Below, piece after piece: positions 54,321 through 64,000 of a stretch of DNA of 64,000 bases. This DNA is from Symsagittifera roscoffensis. Taxonomy: Eukaryota; Xenacoelomorpha; Acoela; Convolutidae. Within the stretch, counting starts at the first letter, position 1, and each line of letters begins with the position of its first letter. The position numbers were made by a program, and so were the translations under genes. The stretch lies in contig NC_087068.1 in assembly GCF_963678635.1 (NCBI RefSeq), positions 8,440,027 through 8,504,026 of the forward strand. Reading direction: 5' to 3'. Below the pieces are notes generated by a model. The model did not search any database. It worked only from the letters and a program-made list of their open reading frames with translations, and was not told the DNA's origin.

Positions 54321-54699
54321 ACAAAGTGTGAGTCAAATAATTACTTACAAAATCTTGCAGTGGCGTGAAAAAAAGCCATAAAACGTAAAACTTTCTCGTG
54401 TAAGAAAAACTATCAACAGAATTGGTAATCTTGCGTTTCAAATTTCAACAATCGTAAGCACTCGGAAAATTATTTATCAGAAGCACTCGGAGTTGTTTGG
54501 AAGTTTGAAACTACATTGCCGTATAAACAAAAATGGGGAGTTGATTATGCGTTGACTTGTCATTTTTACAAAAGAATCATATTCAGTTCCCGCATTTAAA
54601 ATAAAATAAAACTCAAATTCACACAGGTTTCAACTGGCTAAAATGATAGCTATTTATGTTCAATCAAGTTCGGCTTACATATGATTTTCAATTGAAACG
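54321..54699. other. noncoding DNA
   Basis: AT-rich; 'agcactcgga' occurs twice close together (about 54456 and 54482). Nothing else supported. Confidence 0.4.
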
Positions 54700-54785
54700 A
54701 ATTAGGTGAGAATCGAACCCGTGACGAACTCACAAGAACGCAATATGTATACGCTAGGCTATATAGCTTGTAGCGCCCAGCAAAT
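54700..54785 (-). repeat. tRNA-like sequence (pseudo-tRNA or SINE head)
   Basis: On the minus strand GGGTTCGATTCTCACC is a B-box/T-arm-like motif and TAGCCTAGCGTATACATATTGCG an A-box-like motif, with plausible spacing. The T-stem pairs badly, so a functional tRNA is unlikely. Confidence 0.4.
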
Positions 54786-56125
54786 TTACTGCCTTTATAC
54801 TAGCTTTCATTCTTATTTTACCTGAGTGGAATAAAGCATCATCTTCCTCTCCCCCGAAGAAGCGAGAACTGGAACGAGCCGGGGTTATTTCCGGAAACGG
54901 TTCTAAGATTTGAAGAGCGGGTAACACTGTCTTTTCCGTTATTTAGTGACATTACAAGTGCTAGTGGGCAATAGTCCCAAGGACTTTATGATTAAAATAA
55001 ATTTACAAGGTTTCCTGTTTTTAAATTAATTTTGGGAGCAATATGCTTCTAATTTCTCTCCTGTTGAATGTTACGACGTACTCACACAATTGCAAAATAG
55101 CATTTGCCTACGATTGCGCACGGATATAGTACTTAAAGTGAAAATAATTTTTGCTCGAACTTGGGGATGGAAACGTTATCAAAGTTGCTGGGATCGTCGG
55201 AAAAGGAAGTGAGCCGATGAGCGTTGATTATTCTTTCAATTAGGCAAATGATAGTCGTCAAAAAGTTGTCAGTCACAATTTTTGAAACCTCAGATTGTAT
55301 AAAACACGCGCTTTATTATTCGCAACATACCGGCTTGATTGGGTGCACGAGGTGAACTATACTTTCAGTTTAAGTCTTTGTACATCAACTATAATGGAGT
55401 CTCTTTTCTCCAGATTTTGACTGGAACGAGCCGGGGTTCTCCAGATAACCAAAGCGTCTCGAATTTTAGGCTCAAATCTCTCAGCGTTTTGTAACAGACC
55501 TCAATTGAACCAATGAAGCCCAAAAATTGTCTGGAAGAAGATTCTGATCTTCAACCCAGAGCATTCCGACAGCGTAAAACGCGGTAAAATCAAAAATTGT
55601 TTCAGCTCACAATTTTTAGCTGCGGAACCGGCATCAGCTTGTTCAAACGTCCAATAGGATTCTTGTTTGTACCAGTTTTCACTTGGTACGAAAGTGCGAC
55701 ATTCTTAAGTTTGCACTTTAAGGTAGTGGCTCGAAAACTGATTGCTAAAAGATGCGGACCACTGTCAACCCAGCCAATGAGCATGCTGAAATCCAGAGGA
55801 ATTTTGAAGTTTCGCCTTGAAAGTATTCAAGAAGGGCTTGATAGCATAAAAACACCCTGACCCAATAGCATCTCAACAGCGGATAATATGCAGACAACAA
55901 GTTTGATTTATTGCAGATGCGGAAAAATTTGATGCAGATTTGAAAATTTATATTTGTCGAACCAATGCCCAAACTTTCTGAGACGAGCTGCAAAACGCTA
56001 TACATGTATCCATAATGAGCAAGGCTAGCAAGCACTTTCACTTTAATTAAATGATTTGGACGGATTGCGTCGAATTGAAGCTGTTTACTGGAATTTTTAA
56101 TTTTTGAACACTTAAATTAAAACGT
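54786..56125. other. noncoding DNA
   Basis: 'actggaacgagccggggtt' occurs near both 54870 and 55422, showing an internal repeat. Two overlapping ORFs at 55597-56041 (opposite strands, <100 aa) have no motif and are probably chance. Confidence 0.4.
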
Positions 56126-56252
56126 TGAGGTTGTGAAATGGTTACGTCTCCGCCATTAAGACGAAACGTCGGACGTTCGAGGCCCACCATGATCTCTGCT
56201 GGTTGCAGAAGGGCAAGACAAAGTTACCCAGCCCAAAAAAAAACAAAAAAAG
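56126..56252 (+). mobile_element. possible tRNA-derived retroposon with A-rich tail
   Basis: AATGGTTACGTCTCC followed by GGACGTTCGAGGCCC resembles A- and B-boxes, and the stretch ends in CCCAAAAAAAAACAAAAAAAG. It is unlike the 49.4-kb SINE family. Single copy here, so only tentative. Confidence 0.4.
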
Positions 56253-56715
56253 ACTGACTTGTAGTTTTTGAACAAAAGCAGAACTGCGTTTCGCTGTGTT
56301 TGAGTTACACAGCATGTTTGTTGTTCCTCTCTCTCACTTGTGGATAAATTGTCTCAAAAATTGTTTTTCTAGGCTTGTGGAGACCCATAAGTGGGTACAA
56401 CTTGAACTGCATATTCGAGAGCAGTGGTCAAGTCTGTGCTTAAAACTAATTTGACTTGCAGCATAGGAATAAGTCCCGTGTATTTTTAGGAGGACAAACC
56501 CGCTAAGTTGCATGACGAAGTTTTTGGTTTCATCAAATGAAGCGAGTCAGCGGGGCTGTATTGTTTGATTCCGATGGCCTGTGTTAGTGTGATTGTTAAA
56601 CTCCTTGTTCGTAGGCTTGGCGCTGGAAACATTTTTGGCACCATACAATATGACGTTTTCGTTGCTTTCGCGGGCCTTAGGGCATTTCCAAAACCTGTGA
56701 TCTGGTTGCCAGCCA

Positions 56716-56929
56716 GGTAAAAACAAAGCTTATTTGGAGCAGCAAACTGATACCGCTGAGCTGCGGTTCTCTATTTAAATACAACACAACTCCACATTAG
56801 ATATTTAGTTTTGCACTGGAATGCCTCCAGTGCAAAACTAAATCTCTAATGTGGAGTTGTGTTGTATTTAAATAGAGAACCGCAGCTCAGCGGGATCACT
56901 TTGCTGCTCAAAACAAGCTGTGTTTTTAT
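56716..56929. repeat. long near-perfect inverted repeat (foldback), 105-base arms
   Basis: The left arm (56716-56820) and right arm (56826-56929) pair around a 5-base loop ATGCC; the inner ~67 bases differ at one position, the outer part is diverged. The next hairpin, GGGGTGATTT/AAATCACCCC (56997-57025), follows at once. No coding sequence. Confidence 0.85.
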
Positions 56930-57784
56930 CTCTTGTTATATCTTGTTTAAAAAAAAAATTTCGAGGGAGCAGCAAAATTTTTTTTGGGGATGGGGGGGGG
57001 TGATTTGGTGAAGCAAAATCACCCCTTTTGTTGTCTTCATGGGGCCTTGTTTACTCAGGACAAGCATACATGAGTTCATTTGGATCAGACTTCGAACCAG
57101 TCTTTGAAAAATAAACTGGTGGTTTTTTCCAAATTACCACGACTGTTTAAAGCAACCTTTTTGGAAGGAATTTTGAAATAAATTGATATATAAATCTGAT
57201 GTTCTCTACAAGTTGTATTTTTTTCTAGCAAATCCTGAACTCATTTACTACTGGATACAACTAACCCAAAACTGATTTTAAAAAAAACCTCAAATTTCTG
57301 AACGGAGGAAAATTTGAAAAAAATTTTCTAGATGATCATTCACAATTTTTTTGTGGTTGTCCATTATTTCTCACGAGAACTCTGAAAACATGTTTGTACA
57401 ACTTTACACTAAATCCGAATTTTGCAATTGCATTTATTGGGACGAGAGGTCTGAGATATGTCTGTTTGACATCGTTAATCATGCGCATTGGTGCGACTGC
57501 GCTCTTGAACTGACCTAACCACTCAAGCAAGTGCAAAAAAATTCCGTCGAAAGAAGACAAGTTCCGCTCAGGCAATAGACTTTTATAAATTAGTGTCAAG
57601 ATTTGAGCTAGATCTTGTTTTTTGATTTGCTTACGGCCTGGAGACGTGCTTGGCCACACCTGTTTGTACTCATATCGCTGAGGCAGTATCAACGGCTTTG
57701 AGTTGGTAGTATGTGTATAGCGTTGGGCTTACCAACAATAACTTTTTTCCATTGCTAGAAACTTGACGAACGTTTGATGGTTCC

Positions 57785-57948
57785 ATGGTCTAGGGGGAAC
57801 ATGACTGTTGAGCGACTAATGTCAGCGAATTTAGTGTGGTGTAATTAGAACTGAGAGTTGACTGACCACTTTTCTTCGACAGCCATATTTACACAACACT
57901 AAATTCGCTGATATTAGTCCCTCAACAGTCACGTTCCCCCTAGACCAT
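57785..57948. repeat. foldback 1: 61-base arms around a 40-base spacer
   Basis: ATGGTCTAGGGGGAAC... (57785-57845) pairs with its inverse at 57887-57948 with about five differences. The spacer, 'agaactgagagttgactgac' onward to 'cagccat', is not palindromic and recurs in foldback 2. Confidence 0.85.
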
Positions 57949-57960
57949 ATTATGCCAGCT

Positions 57961-58550
57961 CGCGAGCTCCGTCTTCAATCGAGTCGTTTTGTCCCATAAA
58001 GCTGCTTTCAATTCGCTCCAAGGTTTTGATGATGACTTTTATGAGCAAGTGTTACATTTTGTTGATGAAAAATAAAACAATATCTTGTTATTGTTGCCAA
58101 GGGAAGCCGTCAGAAACTACCAGAAAAAACTGTCGCAGACTCTGAATGACTGAAAAACGCTTTGAAAACCAGTGGGTTTTGTCGGAGCAGGTATGAATTG
58201 GCAATGGCATTCATGACAAACAAACGAAATTAGACAGAACTGGGAGTTGACTGACCACTTTTTTTTGCCAGCCATGTCTATTTTCGTTTGTTTGTCATGA
58301 GCGCCATTGCCAATTCATACCTGCTCCGACAAAACCCACTGGTTTTGGAAGCGTTTTTCATTCATTCAGATTCTGCGACAGCTATTTTGGATAGTTTTTG
58401 ACGGCTTTCCTTGGCAACAACAACAAGCTCTAGTTTTATTTTTCATCAAAGGAACCTGTATTACTTGCTCATTAAAAGTCATTGACAAAATCTTGGGGCG
58501 AATTGAAAGCGGCGTTATAAGACGAAGCGACTCGATTAGAGTCTGGGCTC
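57961..58550. repeat. foldback 2: ~260-base arms around the same spacer
   Basis: Left arm about 57961-58235 and right arm 58275-58550. The arms are nearly identical for ~60 bases next to the spacer and diverge outward. The spacer (58236-58274) matches that of foldback 1 in the same orientation, though the arms are unrelated. The ORF at 58307-58567 is part of the right arm. Confidence 0.85.
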
Positions 58551-60161
58551 ACAAAATTACCACCTGATAATCCTCTCTTATAATTTCGAAGTTTTTTATT
58601 AAAACTATCACACTGTCTTTTTATCAGTGATAGTGCTCAGCTAAACCGCGAGTTGACAGTGTTTGTTTTGAGCTTGGATCGGGGTTTAATTTTATAAGTT
58701 TTCTTTTTATTTGGTTGTAAGCAATAATTTAAAAAATGCAATTAAGTTTTTCAGTGTTAGCGGGTTATCTTTAATTGATCTTTGATTCCTTAAAAAATCG
58801 TTTATTACATCGTTACATCGTGTCAACGTATAATCTGTACCCAAACATTTCAGTAATTGTTCAACTTGGACAGTCTTATGTTGTTTAATTACTTTCAAAT
58901 TAAAATTTAAACATGGAACATCCCGAAAAGTGTCATCGAGCAATCTTCGTGAAGATAGTGGTAAAGTTATATTAGAGTGGTGAAGTGTACTAGTGGCAGT
59001 AAAAAAACACTGTTGACTAAAATGAACAATAGGGTTGCTTCAATGGCGTTCGTTCCAGGGTTCAACTGGTTGTTAACATCATTGTAAGAAAAAGTTTTTT
59101 ATGACAAATTTTATTTTATGAACCTTTACCTTAAGATTTCTAAGGCCATAGTTAGAATTCGTTCCAGTATTATCCAAGTTAACCAGTTGTGTTGTTCAAG
59201 TTGTCAGTTTTTTTGTAGGGCATTAGGGCTTAATGGTAGAAGAAACAATCGCGGTGGTATGAAACCGAAAACATAGCGAGTTGATCAATTTTTTTTTAAA
59301 AACTTTCCAACCACTAGAGGAAACCGAGGGGGAGATTCACTTAGAAAGATTGCTCGACCCATTTGAGAAGGTTTATGGTCGAAATCGGGGTTTTTACTCT
59401 TCCCTTGAATCAAGCAAAAAAAATTGAAAAATTTGGGAAAAATTGTTATATTTTTGAATTTTTTTCAGATAAATTTTCTGAAAAAAAAAATTTGGAAAAT
59501 TTTCGTGCCAAATAAATGTTTGCATTGGAGGCCATTTTGGTGTACAAGGATACCAGAGATATACTGGTTTGCTATGTGTCTAATACCGTTTCACTGGTTC
59601 GCACTTAACTTTATCGTATGTAAATTTACAGCGTCCGATTTTGGGAAGATCCTTCACCTTAGACGAATGACCTTTGAAAATCTCATACAAGTTTACTGTC
59701 AATTATTGAAGGAGCGTTAACTTGCACATTAGCACTTGTAGATCTATTCCAATCGTAAGCAACCTGTGTGACCAAAGCAGGCGAGGGCTTTTGATCATAA
59801 AGCTCTTTGCCTGTTTTCGTTGGAAGCAGCTAAGCTGGTTGAAAATTTGAATTCGGATTCCAGGTGTTTTTTTTCTCTCACCGAGGTTGGGATGGAGGCC
59901 AAAAAACCTACAAACAAAATCGTTAGACTAATACCTCAACATTTTTGGCCCGAACTAATTGTTTTACATGTGAACTGATTGTGGGAAACAATAGCCCAGA
60001 TTTTCCAAGTATATAAATAATTAAACAAAAAAATTATCAGATAAAATAGATTATCATATAAATGAAACCTAAAAACCTAGTTTAAAACTACAATCGCGTT
60101 ATATTTAACTCGAAAACTACAAGGCTCAACTCTAATCAGGCAAAAGTTTTTGTGTCTGCAG
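58551..60161. other. noncoding DNA, probably intron of the following gene in part
   Basis: Short ORFs only. The region immediately left of 60162 should be intronic because a good acceptor lies there. No upstream exon was recognised. Confidence 0.4.
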
Positions 60162-60321
60162 ATCCTACAAGAAGCCCCACCTGCTTGGCCTGATGCAACA
60201 GGAGGACGATGGAATCACCCCTGCAGCTAACGACGAGATTACAATGGGGGGAGGGGACAGCGCCAGTACCATGAGTGGAGAATGGAGACCACCAGCAAGG
60301 ACCCCGTCTCCTTTAAGAAGG
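60162..60321 (+). CDS. internal coding exon 1 of unrecognised gene
   Basis: TTGTGTCTGCAG precedes the exon and AGG|GTAACG follows. The first base completes a codon; the remaining 159 bases are 53 open codons ending in phase 0. The sequence is GC-rich with coding-like composition and encodes a polar, disordered segment (SYKKPHLLGLMQQEDDG..., then EWRPPARTPSPLRR) with Ser-Pro/Thr-Pro sites. It joins in phase to the 36-base exon at 60626. Upstream exons are not found in the window. The protein family is unknown to me. Confidence 0.7.
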
Positions 60322-60370
60322 GTAACGATAAGGATCAGTTATATACTATTTCGCTTTTTTGTAGACCATA

Positions 60371-60482
60371 TGAAAAATTAAAATTAAAAGTAGTTTTAAA
60401 GGCTAATGCTTCATATACGGTATATGCCTAATAGAGTTTGTTCTTTAGAGCTTTTTAAACTACTTTTAATCTTAATTTTTCA
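60371..60482. repeat. inverted repeat inside intron
   Basis: TGAAAAATTAAAATTAAAAG... (60371-60403) pairs with its inverse at 60449-60482 with few mismatches; loop about 45 bases. Confidence 0.6.
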
Positions 60483-60625
60483 TCCAACTGAACATTTAGG
60501 ACTTTTTTCTTGCTCAATAGAAAGAATGCAAAGAAACAAATTTTGAAAAAAAAACTGCAAGTTGAGAAGTTTTGAGAAAATATGAATTTTTTAGCAGTTA
60601 TAGTTTAGGCTTAAATGTGTTTCAG

Positions 60626-60661
60626 AAGCAAAAGAAGTTCGAGCCTCTAAAGCCATTGCCT
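60626..60661 (+). CDS. 36-base micro-exon of the same gene
   Basis: TGTGTTTCAG|AAGCAAAAG... ends at CCT|GTAAGT, a consensus donor. It gives twelve codons in phase 0 (KQKKFEPLKPLP) and keeps the frame between neighbouring exons. Confidence 0.65.
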
Positions 60662-61173
60662 GTAAGTATCTCCATTTCCAATTATGACAAACTGGTGCTT
60701 TCCAATATTCACAATAACAAGGACAGCAGGTTATTTTGCATGTAGCTCAAAATGTTCCAACCACAATGATTCAGGGAAAAAAATTCAACAAAAAAGGAAC
60801 AATTCACGAAAAAATATCAAATTTTTGTCAAATATTTTTTTTCATATAGCTAAATTGACTTGAAAACTGTATTTTATAAATTAAATTTGAAAATGTAGAG
60901 TGAGGTCATCCTGTTTTTAATTTTTGTCTAATTTAGTCTGAATAATGAAAATAATCAGACCATTTTTTCTTGACCTTGACAGATATTTTTCAAGCTTTTT
61001 TTAAATCCAAATCACGATCAAAAAGATTATGAAATGATGCATCTCTTAACTTGTACGAGATTTCCTTGAGGTATTCAAAAAAACTTTAAAAAACGCTTCA
61101 AATTGAAAGTTGCTTCCGACTCTTCGAGAGTGGCTGGAACAACAACCAAAACCAATTTGGTAATTTATTCCAG

Positions 61174-61302
61174 CAAGGAGAGTGGGGCGTTCTTCAGCAA
61201 CCGGTGCGTGGATTTGTGAACCACCAGCAGAGAAAACGGGAAGATCTGGATTACCTCATCCAGTTGTTCCAGGAGTCCAAAATCAGCGGCCGAACCCCCC
61301 AG
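61174..61302 (+). CDS. internal coding exon 3 of the same gene, GC donor
   Basis: TTTATTCCAG precedes CAAGGAGAG; 129 bases give 43 open codons in phase 0 (QGEWGVLQQPVRGF..., then a charged helical part, KREDLDYLIQLFQES). The exon ends CCCCAG|GCAAGC, matching the GC-AG intron class; reading through instead would give eleven more codons and a stop at TGA (61334-61336), a possible alternative end. Composition is coding-like. Together the three exons give 108 residues with no domain I can name. Confidence 0.65.
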
Positions 61303-61540
61303 GCAAGCATATCTACCAGCTTCAGTCTATTATGACAAATCATTTTTTTTCTGTAGTGAAGTAAAACTTATACGTGATAATATTGCAAAGTTTCAAAACA
61401 TTTCATTAGGTGGCATATTTCAAAGGACATCACAGCGTCCAGATTTAGTGCAACGCAAACTTGTTTACAATAGTAAACAAAAAATAAACTAATCAGTTTC
61501 AATACAAGAAACAGTTAACTTCAGAAAATGAGACTAGCCA

Positions 61541-62480
61541 AGCTATTTATCATCTAGTCAAACTATTTATCATCTAGTCAAGCTATTTATCATCTAGTCA
61601 AGCTATTTATCATCTAGTCAAGCTATTTATCATCTAGTCAAACTATTTATCATCTAGTCAAGCTATTTTTCATCTAGTCAAACTATTTATCATCTAGTCA
61701 AGCTATTTATCATCTAGTCAAACTATTTATCATCTAGTCAAGCTTTTTATCATCTAGTCAAACTATTTATCATTAAGTCAAGCTATTTATCATCTAGTCA
61801 AACTATTTATCATCTAGTCAAGCTATTTATCATCTAGTCAAACTATTTATCATCTAGTCAAGCTATTTATCATCTAGTCAAACTATTTATCATCTAGTCA
61901 AGCTATTTATCATCTAGTCAAACTATTTATCATCTAGTCAAACTATTTATCATCTAGTCAAGCTATTTATCATCTAGTCAAGCTATTTATTATCTAGTCA
62001 AGCTATTTATCATCTAGTCAAACTATTTATCATCTAGTCAAGCTATTTATCATCTAGTCAAACTATTTATCATCTAGTCAAGCTATTTATCATCTAGTCA
62101 AACTATTTATCATCTAGTCAAGCTATTTATCATCTAGTCAAGCTATTTATCATCTAGTCAAACTATTTATCATCTAGTCAAGCTATTTATCATCTAGTCA
62201 AACTATTTATCATCTAGTCAAGCTATTTATCATCTAGTCAAACTATTTATCATCTAGTCAAGCTATTTATCATCTAGTCAAACTATTTATCATCTAGTCA
62301 AGCTATTTATCATCTAGTCAAACTATTTATCATCTAGTCAAGCTATTTATCATCTAGTCAAGCTATTTATCATCTAGTCAAACTATTTATCATCTAGTCA
62401 AGCTATTTATCATCTAGTCAAACTATTTATCATCTAGTCAAGCTATTTATCATCTAGTCAAACTATTTATCATCTAGTCA
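61541..62480. repeat. 20-bp minisatellite, 47 units
   Basis: Units of ARCTATTTATCATCTAGTCA. The second base alternates G/A in most neighbouring units, giving a 40-bp higher-order period with several phase slips; only a few other substitutions occur (for example near 61668, 61744 and 61774). Noncoding, probably intronic or just downstream of the exons above. Confidence 0.97.
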
Positions 62481-62559
62481 AACTATTTCGCCCCCCCCCA
62501 AAAAAGTGACAATGTTTTACAGGCAAAAATGATCTTTTTAAGCACTTTTTGAAAAAATT

Positions 62560-62895
62560 TGGCCGAAATTAAGCGTTTTTTTGACGCCCTCCCGTCAAAA
62601 ATTAGTATATATTCGCAATAGAAACAATAGAATGAAAAGCAGATTGATTAAAAAAACGATTGGAAGAGCATTCGATGGTTAAAAAAATAGAAATTCATTA
62701 AAACAGTCTGACTGTTTTGGTCACTTTTTGGTCTAATTTGGCCGAAATTAAGCGTTTTTTTGACGCCCTCCCGTCAAAAATTAGTATATATTCGCAATAG
62801 AAATAATAGAATGAAAAGCAGATTGATTAAAAGAACGATTGGAAGAGCATTCGATGGTTAAAAAAATAGAAATTCATTAAAACAGTCTGACCAAA
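62560..62895. repeat. 179-bp tandem duplication
   Basis: GGCCGAAATTAAGCGTTTTT starts at 62561 and 62740; the copies are almost identical over ~150 bases and are separated by variants of 'ggtcactttttgg'. Confidence 0.85.
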
Positions 62896-64000
62896 AAGTC
62901 ACTTTTTGGTCACTTTTTGGTTCATTAAACCAACCAAAAATGCAGAGAAATTATAAACGAGCCAAAAAATGAAATCACGTGAAAGAATTTTGCATAACTT
63001 CCTAGCTGTTAGATAAATGTTACGAGGCTATTACATAACAAATGCGTATATTTGGCTGATTGAAACCTCTGCTTATACTTCGACTGGTATATAAACCGCC
63101 AAATAACTGCCTAAAATTAATTCTGCTGAGCAATCTACTGCTTCAGTGGTGTCAGGACAGCTACCAAAAAATACGCACGGTGAAACTTCAAAAACGTTTT
63201 TTGGAGCGTTTTGCGAATTTTGTGGTATTATTTGCAAAAATAATAAACTTTGGATACTCACTCAAGAAATCAAGTTTTCTTTTTTACTTGGTAAGCTATT
63301 TCTATCCCCAAATCAGACTTGTTACTTAACACTATAAACAATGACTTCATGCAGGCAGACACCACTTGCGTGGTCCAGTGGCTCCATTTGTCTTCAAAAC
63401 ACTCAGTTTGTGTCGTTAACGTGAAAAGTTCGATGGCTCTGCTTCATATTATTGGCATCATGCCGACACCGGAATTTTTACGCAGATATGGGCACTCCAA
63501 GCATAACCGCTGAAGCTCAAAAGACAGCAGATCGACCCAAGGACCAAAATTCGGAAGATCTCTTGACTGGCCCTTCGGTCCAATTGTCGAGGTAGTCACT
63601 AAAACAAGACTCAAAGGTCCCGTTAATGATCTAATTGATACCGCCTCTAGTTTCGTCGTAAACTCATATCAACAGAACCCTTCATCAACAAAACCCGTCA
63701 TTTTTGAACTCAACACTGCTCTTTTGTTAAGCTTTTACGTACTGTAGCTTTCATTCTTAAATTTTATCCGGATATCCGCCCTCACTGTTATTTCAATCGT
63801 TGGACCGTCCAACCATCTGAACTCAAAAACGCGAAAAAAATCTCACGTAGAATTTCAATAGGTTAATATCTCACAAAAATTTAAAAAGTATTTAGGTCTC
63901 AATGCAACACTATCGCTTTTGTCGGTTTCGGTTGTTTTCTCTGGTTAACAAACTGCTTAAACCAAATTTCTTGAAACGATCTCAAATCAATGCAAACCAT
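62896..64000. other. no supported gene; possible exon near 63358
   Basis: CTTCATGCAG at about 63348-63357 followed by 52 open codons in phase 0 to TGA 63511-63513 could be a last exon of the preceding gene, but there is no branch-site or homology support. The rest shows nothing recognisable. Confidence 0.3.

Noticed and set aside
54700-54785. Functional tRNA gene
   Set aside because: The B-box-like motif is good but the T-stem does not pair well and no clean cloverleaf can be drawn by eye.
59600-59720. Coding exon after TTTACAG near 59628
   Set aside because: A short open stretch ending at TAA 59718-59720 with no downstream donor needed, no composition shift and no homology I can name; its phase with the 60162 exon cannot be tested.
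61541-62480. CRISPR array
   Set aside because: The 20-bp units are directly adjacent with no unique spacers; the setting is eukaryotic. It is a minisatellite.
63319-63513. Last exon of the 60-61 kb gene
   Set aside because: A CAG acceptor and matching phase are present, but there is no further support over 2 kb of repeats; left as a possibility only.

Overview
The window looks like nuclear DNA from an AT-rich invertebrate animal. It has spliced exons with GT/AG borders, tRNA-derived SINEs, many short terminal-inverted-repeat (MITE-like) elements, satellite arrays and a large LTR retroelement carrying an env-like gene. I cannot name the species. One 200-base assembly gap (32223-32422) interrupts a tandem array.

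Positions 1-17050 are almost exactly one LTR retroelement, an endogenous retrovirus-like member of the Ty3/gypsy group. The first 23 bases recur at 17028-17050, so the window opens 23 bases before the end of the 5' LTR. In order on the + strand it holds: a putative primer-binding site; a long structured leader with a small upstream ORF; a small very basic ORF; a Gag-like ORF; a long capsid/zinc-knuckle/protease/reverse transcriptase/RNase H ORF; a broken integrase start with no catalytic core; a 58-residue two-helix membrane ORF; an ORF of about 377 codons without ATG; an 872-residue envelope-like glycoprotein; and a 602-residue protein of unknown type joined to env by an ATGA stop/start overlap. 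A 158-residue ORF with a signal-like N-terminus lies antisense near the 3' LTR. This element is the best candidate here for a poorly described system: it is very long, has several ORFs I do not recognise, and its coding strand is A-rich and G-poor. This copy is damaged (pol frameshift, lost integrase core, one in-frame TGA).

From 17 to 29 kb there is a zinc-finger gene on the minus strand (19272-20963), then noncoding DNA with dispersed MITE-like repeats, and two similar coding terminal exons 1.4 kb apart on the minus strand (27192-27431 and 28567-28803). A 704-bp unit is repeated from 29011 into the gap. From 32 to 40 kb I see noncoding DNA and small inverted-repeat elements. From 40.1 to 45.9 kb lies an array with a 1.70-kb period, each unit built from two related halves.

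From 48.8 to 54.3 kb is a dense cluster of elements sharing the terminal motif GGCTCTTTTYC/GRAAAAGAGCC, with two SINE copies and one compact intronless ORF (50680-51228). From 56 to 59 kb are three long inverted repeats, two of which share the same 40-base central spacer. Three phase-compatible exons of an unrecognised + strand gene lie at 60162-61302. A 20-bp minisatellite (61541-62480) and a 179-bp duplication end the annotated part.
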